A stretch of 64,000 bases of DNA, from the NCBI GenBank assembly GCA_903632075.3, contig CAHIKZ030001813.1, positions 4,383,501 through 4,447,500 of the forward strand, written 5' to 3'. This document shows positions 58,170-64,000 of this stretch, one piece after another; within the stretch, counting starts at the first letter, position 1; the number at the start of each line of letters is the position of its first letter. The stretch comes from Acanthosepion pharaonis (lineage: Eukaryota; Mollusca; Cephalopoda; Sepiida; Sepiidae). A program made the position numbers and the translations under genes. The notes beneath the pieces were generated by a model. The model saw nothing but the letters and a program-made list of their open reading frames with translations, did not search any database and was not told the DNA's origin.

Positions 58170-59710
58170 TACATAAATAGAAAGGGTTGTAAGACAAGGA
58201 TGTCTTTTCTCATCTGACTTATTCCACATAGAGAGTAAAACTATTCTGAAAGCATTACAAGTCCTAAAAGGATTTATTATTAGCGGCTATAACCTTAACA
58301 TAAGATATGGAGATGATACATTGTTGATAGAAGACACAGGAAGGAAACTACAAAAACTTCTGCAGAAAGTAGTGAAGGAAGGCAAGAAGAGTGAATGTGT
58401 TGTTACGTAGGAAAGGTTAATGAATAGAATAATCACACGAAGGTTGGTAATGAACAATAATACTTAGGACAAGAACAATACATATAAGATTCGCCAGCGG
58501 TGCGTAAAAGTAGTAGTCAATTGCTGGAAGTGAGTCAAGTAAATTTCACAATGAATCTCCAACTGAAGGATATCTATCAACCGGCCTACGCGGTCAGATG
58601 TGGCACAAGGTCGAATTTAATTTCTCGTAGACTTCGTATAAAACGGGGTTGAGTAGCTGTTTCCCGAGACTTAGCCTTTGCCTCGTCTGATGATCCTCTC
58701 TGACCGGAGACAGAGAGTTTAACCAGCACAGCTGTAGACGAATCTACAACTGCAGGATGTCGACCCCCCCCCACGCGGTCAGATGTGGCACAAGATCGAA
58801 TTTAATGTGGGGTAACTGAGCCCATAGTCTTGTGCAAAAATTTCTCGTAGACCCCGTATAAAACAGAGTGGGGTAGCCGCTTCCCGAGACGAGACTCTGC
58901 CCCTCGACACAGCCTCATCTGGGGATCTTCTCCATCCGGAGGCAGAGAGCCCGACCAGAACAGCCGGAGACGAATCTCTGACTGCAGGCCAACATACAGT
59001 ATTTACTACTGTATTTATGTGAATGGGGAGATACCCATTATCGTCCGTAGGTATGCTACAACAGAATGTATGATTATTATAAAAAAAGGACATCACACAT
59101 ACAACTTACAAATTATATATACCAAAGTCAAGTAAAAAGAACAATTTAAATATTTGGAAATATTTTAACAGAGGACGGAATGTGCGATACCAAAATCCGA
59201 AAGATGCCATCCAAAAGCTAAGCAATGTATTAAGAAACAGGAAAATATCTTCAGAAATAAAGAAAAGTGTACTGAACTGTTATGCAATATCGGTCCTCTT
59301 GCGTGGTACTGAATGCTGGATAATCTAATCACAGATGAAGTAAAGAGCTACAGAAATGTGGTTCTACAGAAGCATGCTGAGAATACTATGGAATTAACAT
59401 GTGAGTAGTGACGATGTTTCACAGAAAACTGAAACAAAAGGACGCTTATATTTAAAATCGGAGACAGTTGACATTTCTATGGCACATAATGATGAAAAAA
59501 GGCTTCGAGAATTTGACACTGACACATTAAATGAAACGGTTCAGAGAAACGCAGCGTATAACCTAAATACCTACCTACCTAACGAGCTTGTGTAAATTGT
59601 TCGCATATCATATAACAAAATTTACTAATAGCTACAAAAGACAGAAATTACGGAGAGCCATGATCGCCACCACACTGAAGGGACACATCACATGGAAGAA
59701 GAATGCTAGG
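58170..59710 (+). pseudogene. RTE-like LINE with RT palm, interrupted by a solo LTR
   Basis: The only RTE-like copy here that keeps part of the palm: RQGCLFSSDLFHIESKTIL (58191-58247) and RYGDDTLLIEDTGRKL (58303-58350), the catalytic A..DD box with Gly for Ala. After SECVV the frame is cut by the LTR at 58398-59063; removing it and one GAATG copy restores the expected ECM(V/I) text. The C-terminal region continues to 59700 with many frameshifts and ends with ACACATCACATGGAAG. Confidence 0.82.
58398..59063 (+). mobile_element. Solo LTR (666 bp) with perfect 5-bp target duplication
   Basis: Terminal inverted bases TGTTGT at 58398-58403 and ACAACA at 59058-59063 bound the segment. The 5-bp GAATG occurs directly outside both ends (58393-58397 and 59064-59068). 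The segment is richer in G+C than its surroundings and has two TATA-like GTATAAAAC sites (near 58636 and 58857), each in one copy of an internal tandem duplication of about 200 bp (roughly 58588-58770 and 58773-58990). Removal restores the RTE-like LINE into which it inserted. A 5-bp duplication and TG..CA ends fit Ty3- or Bel-type LTR elements. Orientation is inferred from the TATA-like sites. Confidence 0.85.
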
Positions 59711-59714
59711 CACT

Positions 59715-62025
59715 ATCTTTACTTGCAAGCATAATTCAGCAATTCGTCTTTAGGCTAATCTCTGAAATATATTTTTTTTTATTATAGGCTTATTTAACTG
59801 ATGGATATTCACTTTCGTAAAAAAATAAGAACGTATATTTGTTCCAATTCTATAATTCCTAGTATTTAAGTCATTACAAAATATTCAATATTTTGTGAGT
59901 TTGCTCTCGAGCACATCCACTAATTTCATCTTCTGTATTTTGTTATCTTTCAAGAAATGAAAAACTGCGATGAAAATAAATAAAATTAAAAGATAAATTA
60001 TTCTATACATGTTTGGTCTCTGCCTTTCTCGAAAGAACAATCTTTGAACGCATCTTTTTATTTTTAACCTTTTTTTTCGAAGTAATCGTTGGCATTATCA
60101 TCACTTGTCACTTTACGTTTAATAACTCATTAGGGAAAACCAGCTTCAAGATAAACTTCAATGGCCAAAGATGTTTTGGAAGCTTTACTATAATAGTTGT
60201 TTATGAGCGTGAATTAGGAATAAATAAAGACACGTCCATTGTTGTCTAATATTTACTTCTAGTTACTTCTACTGATGCAGTTTGGTAAAAAAACATTACG
60301 AGTAAAACTTTGAAAAAAGCCTATCGCCAGCTTATCATATAAACATTAATGTCGTATCTTGCTATGACAGCTTCTTCGGCGTCTTCCATGTTGCATTTAA
60401 TTATCTGGGAAACAAAATTAACTGAAGATGTCCGTTTGAATAGAATTATTTATAGAAGTGATGGATACATTTTCAAATTTTTTGTCAATAAAATTTGAAT
60501 AAATTATCAATAAGTGACAATAACATTTTAGAAGAAATTTTAAAAAAAGGGCAAAAATAATTGTCTATTTGTGTCGACATTTTTATTTCATTTTTCAACT
60601 ATGTTTACCATGCATTTATAGCTTGTTTTAAATTGTTTTTCCCCAGCGAACTCACTGAAACACTTGATTTTTCATTGCTTTTTCGATTTGTTTTTTTTTT
60701 GGAATTTTTTCTAACGCATATTTATATGCAAACAGGCATAGCAACAAGATACAAAATCCCATATTTAAATTATGTACAATGTTAATGCGTTACCTCCAAA
60801 TCTTGAAAAATCGATCAAAGAATTTTATTCATCTGTTGCTAATGCTTCACAGATATGGCATATATTATACACTGCAAATTTTATTCATGTTATATACCGT
60901 ACCTATGAACACTAATGGGTATGTCCCAATCATCATACATACTTTGAACATTCTTTTGAGTGGGGGTCATATACTAAGTAATTTCTTATGGTGAATATGC
61001 AAATTGTAATGAGTGAATGGGTCGTGAATCGGATTAGCTCGGTGTAAGTCAGTGAAGACCAGCCATTCCCCCTTTTCGGCCTTTTGCCATAATTTTATGT
61101 TTATACAACAAATATAAATATATCAAAGTAGTCCACCACTAGCAGTGGTTTACTGACTTCACGCCGCTGGCGAGTATTGTTTTTTGTTGATGTTATAAAG
61201 ATTACCATTTTTATTTCCAACCTCCGTTTTGGTTATTCCTCATTCAGTGACCCTTCCTAGGTTACAACAATTCAACAATAACCATTCCTTCTGTTAATCA
61301 CAGATCAACTGGTTTTCCTTTTCTTTTGATTTGATTTTCTCATCGTGAATCGTGATATGATGATGTTAGGTAGCAGTTCAGTGTGAAAATATTTCTCTAA
61401 GAATATAAAAGGAAGAAAAAACATTTGCGAAAGACGTTGATGCGAAGGTTGAATAAAAAAAAAAAGAAAGCGGGAAAAAAGAAATTATCTCCGTAAACGA
61501 ATGCACAGAAATGCTTTGTGGCTTGAAGGAACTTTTCGATCTTCATTAAAGAAGTCATCAAATATTTTTTCCAAGATGGGAACATTTAATTGCCACTTGC
61601 TTAATGAACACCGCGTCATCATACATTTCTGGGAAATGAGTCTTTTAAATTAATTTTAGATGTAAATTTAAACACGTAGAGATACTTAACACACGGCTAT
61701 TCGGCGTTATTAAATATTCTTGTACTTATATTCAAATGAAAGACGGCAGCGTCCGCAATAAAGTAATATTCGAAATTAATAAAATATTTTTATTCTTATA
61801 ATCACGGTTACCGTATGATGTTTGTTATTGTTTAATTTACAGGTGAACGCTAAACGTCGAACTAATTATGAAATATCATTTTCAGACGCGAGTTCGTCAG
61901 CCATTTTCCGAGTGTAGGTGTCAAGCAAATATAATTTCACAAGTTTTCTTAATATGTTATTTTATTGTGTGAAGAACGACTAAGTAACATTAGATGTATG
62001 AGTAGCTCATAGTAAATTCAACATA
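59715..62025. other. AT-rich non-coding stretch
   Basis: No gene or recognisable element in over 2 kb, the longest plain stretch in the window. Confidence 0.5.
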
Positions 62026-62029
62026 GCAG

Positions 62030-62490
62030 CTTTTGGAGATGTAAGCAATATTATTAGTCCCAACCTGGCACCTCGGTTTCAATCACTTTTTCACTGTCAT
62101 AAAATAGCTTCCTTTTGCTTTTCTACAAATATTTTCATGGCAATTGTTCTGATAAGTTTTCCTTTTAGGTATCTTACCTTCATGACTTTAAGAATATTAC
62201 TTGATTGGCAGCTAGGTCTTAACATTTTATTGTTTAAATTTTGATAAATGCAACCGTAAGTTCTATTCTAATAGCTTCTTCTCTCACATTTCTATGAAAA
62301 TCTCTTCCAGCTTCTTTATTCTTAAATTTACAAAAATTTAGATGCGACATCAATCGTTATATTCTCTCATTGAATCCTGTTCTTTTTATTTTCCTTTCTC
62401 CTCAGTAACGTTTTTAGTTTCCTTCAGACTAATGTCTTTCACACCCAGTGACCCTTTGCTACGGGTGAAATCATTAAAATATCACGTGAT
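62030..62490 (+). pseudogene. Jockey/CR1-like LINE 3' piece
   Basis: SNIISPNLAPRFQSLFHCHK (62045-62105), decayed LFYKYFHGNCSDKFSF and FYENLFQLLYS text, then CAGTGACCCTTTGCTACGGGTGAAATCATTAAAA, the 3' end. No frame is continuous. Confidence 0.75.
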
Positions 62491-62656
62491 AAAAAAATTA
62501 GTTAATCTTATTTTTAATAATATATACCCTTTATTAACTATGTGGTGCATTTGACCATCTATCGATTCTTGATGCGTTATTTAATATCGAAATTTATTTT
62601 TTATATGGAAATGTATTTGTTATATTTGAGTCTACATTAGTCGTGTTCATACATTA

Positions 62657-63088
62657 GTCGACATTTTTGGTCTTTATATTTGAGTGTACATCAATCAGGT
62701 TTATACTTGTGTCTGTATTGGCCTTATATATACATGAGTCTATATAGGTTATATTTATACTTTAGTCGACATTTTCGGCCTTTATATTTGAGTGTACATC
62801 TTTCATGTTTATACTTGTGTCTGTATTGGCCTTATTTATACATGAGTCTATATACGTTATATTTATAATTTAGTCGACATTTTTGGTCTTTATATTTGAG
62901 TGTACATCAATCAGGTTTATACTTGTGTCTGTATTGGCCTTATTTATACATGAGTCTATATAGGTTATATTTATACTTTAGTCGACATTTTTGGTCTTTA
63001 TATTTGAGTGTACATCAATCAGGTTTATACATGTGTCTGTATTGGCCTTATTTATACATGAGTCTATATAGGTTATATTTATACTTTA
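62657..63088 (+). repeat. 108-bp higher-order satellite, four units
   Basis: The GTCGAC anchor occurs at 62657, 62765, 62873 and 62981, and a GTCGTC variant at 63089: exactly 108 bases each time. Units differ by only a few substitutions. Each unit has four related subunits of about 27 bases starting TTATAYTT or TTATATAT. Because 108 is a multiple of three, the array stays open in one frame for 36-residue repeats, but nothing suggests it is translated. Confidence 0.92.
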
Positions 63089-63094
63089 GTCGTC

Positions 63095-63690
63095 ATTAGT
63101 CCTGTTTTACATGGGTATAATGCATGCATCCACCAGGTAGGTGGCCTCTTTTGGTGTCGAGGAAGCTTAATTTTTTGCAGGGTGTGTAGTCTGCGCGTCA
63201 TGGGCCCACTGAAATATGTTAATTGTTGAAATTTTTCAAATAAATAAAAAGAAGTCGAACGTATTGACTTCATGAATACCCTCGTCTTATGATGCTGCTG
63301 TAGATTGGTGTTTACCATGCAAAGATTTGCTTTCCTTTGCTCGCGTATTAAGTTTTATGATCATTGACTAGCCTATTTTAGCTCAGCGATAGGCTTAGAA
63401 GAACCATGTAAATATCTCCATCAATTGATTCCGACACAATGAATGCTATAAAAAATGTAACAATATCCTCCGGGACTTAGAGGCAAAAATAAGGTAAGCA
63501 CATCCGTTAAACCTAAAGACAAGTAATTCTGAATAATAAAAAATTACGTCTAACTGCCTATTTAAAAACGTTAATGCCGTTTAGATGTGAATAGCATTCT
63601 ATTTTCTATCGTTTCATTAATTGAATAATTGCTCCTTTTGGCAAGAATATCGCTTATACACACACATGCGCGCACACATATAAATATGTA
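63095..63690. other. Non-coding stretch between satellite and (TA)n
   Basis: Nothing recognised. Confidence 0.5.
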
Positions 63691-63692
63691 TG

Positions 63693-64000
<308 letters not shown>

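Noticed and set aside
62657..63088. CRISPR-like array or coding repeat protein
   Set aside because: Units are contiguous without unique spacers in animal DNA, and the open frame follows from a unit length divisible by three.

Overview
This 64-kb window is animal nuclear DNA, most likely from a coleoid cephalopod and probably an octopus. The evidence is the extreme density of (TA)n and mixed (CA)n(TA)n microsatellites, many short 5'-truncated LINE pieces, tRNA-derived and 5S rRNA-derived SINEs, and a single protein-coding exon of clear molluscan type. The species is inferred from repeat style, not proven.

The only convincing host gene is on the minus strand at 33969-35732. It is the large first coding exon of a small-conductance calcium-activated potassium channel (SK/KCNN): 588 codons that end in transmembrane helix S1 at a splice donor in phase 0. 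The rest of the channel (S2-S6, pore, calmodulin-binding domain) would lie at lower coordinates. No such exon is recognisable before the left edge, so roughly the left 34 kb is probably one intron. The right 28 kb is upstream sequence, either intergenic or a 5' intron.

The remainder is a graveyard of mobile elements. (1) At least 18 pieces of an RTE-like or endonuclease/RT LINE lie on both strands. (2) About a dozen pieces come from Jockey/CR1-like LINEs; the longest is at 47050-48655 and keeps a YVDD box. (3) A LINE with a restriction-like endonuclease left three fossils (18999-19260, 43740-45260, 45352-45603). (4) A GIY-YIG endonuclease fossil of a Penelope-like element lies at 14250-14640. 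(5) Mariner-like and Tc1-like transposase C-termini lie at 7198-7480 and 50010-50245. (6) A 666-bp solo LTR with a perfect 5-bp target duplication lies at 58398-59063. (7) There are three SINE groups, one being a 5S rRNA-tRNA chimera whose best copies keep a full 119-nt 5S head.

Region by region: 1-9.4 kb is microsatellites, LINE pieces and two fold-back hairpins; 9.6-13.2 kb is an inverted pair of Jockey-like LINEs; 14-16.2 kb is the Penelope fossil and an inverted pair of 5S-SINEs; 17-20.5 kb is a hairpin between TA tracts, a 26-bp tandem array and another fold-back; 22-32.3 kb is SINE and LINE debris plus a tandem array of about 220 bp; 34-35.7 kb is the SK exon; 36.6-37 kb is a 25-bp array; 39.5-50.3 kb is LINE and transposon debris; 50.7-59.7 kb is SINEs, an unknown 467-bp insertion and the solo LTR; 62.6-63.1 kb is a clean 108-bp satellite with four internal subunits.

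The clearest unexplained theme is the number of long inverted repeats (at least six) in and around a channel gene. If transcribed within introns, they would fold into long double-stranded RNA, which matters in cephalopods because of their heavy A-to-I RNA editing.
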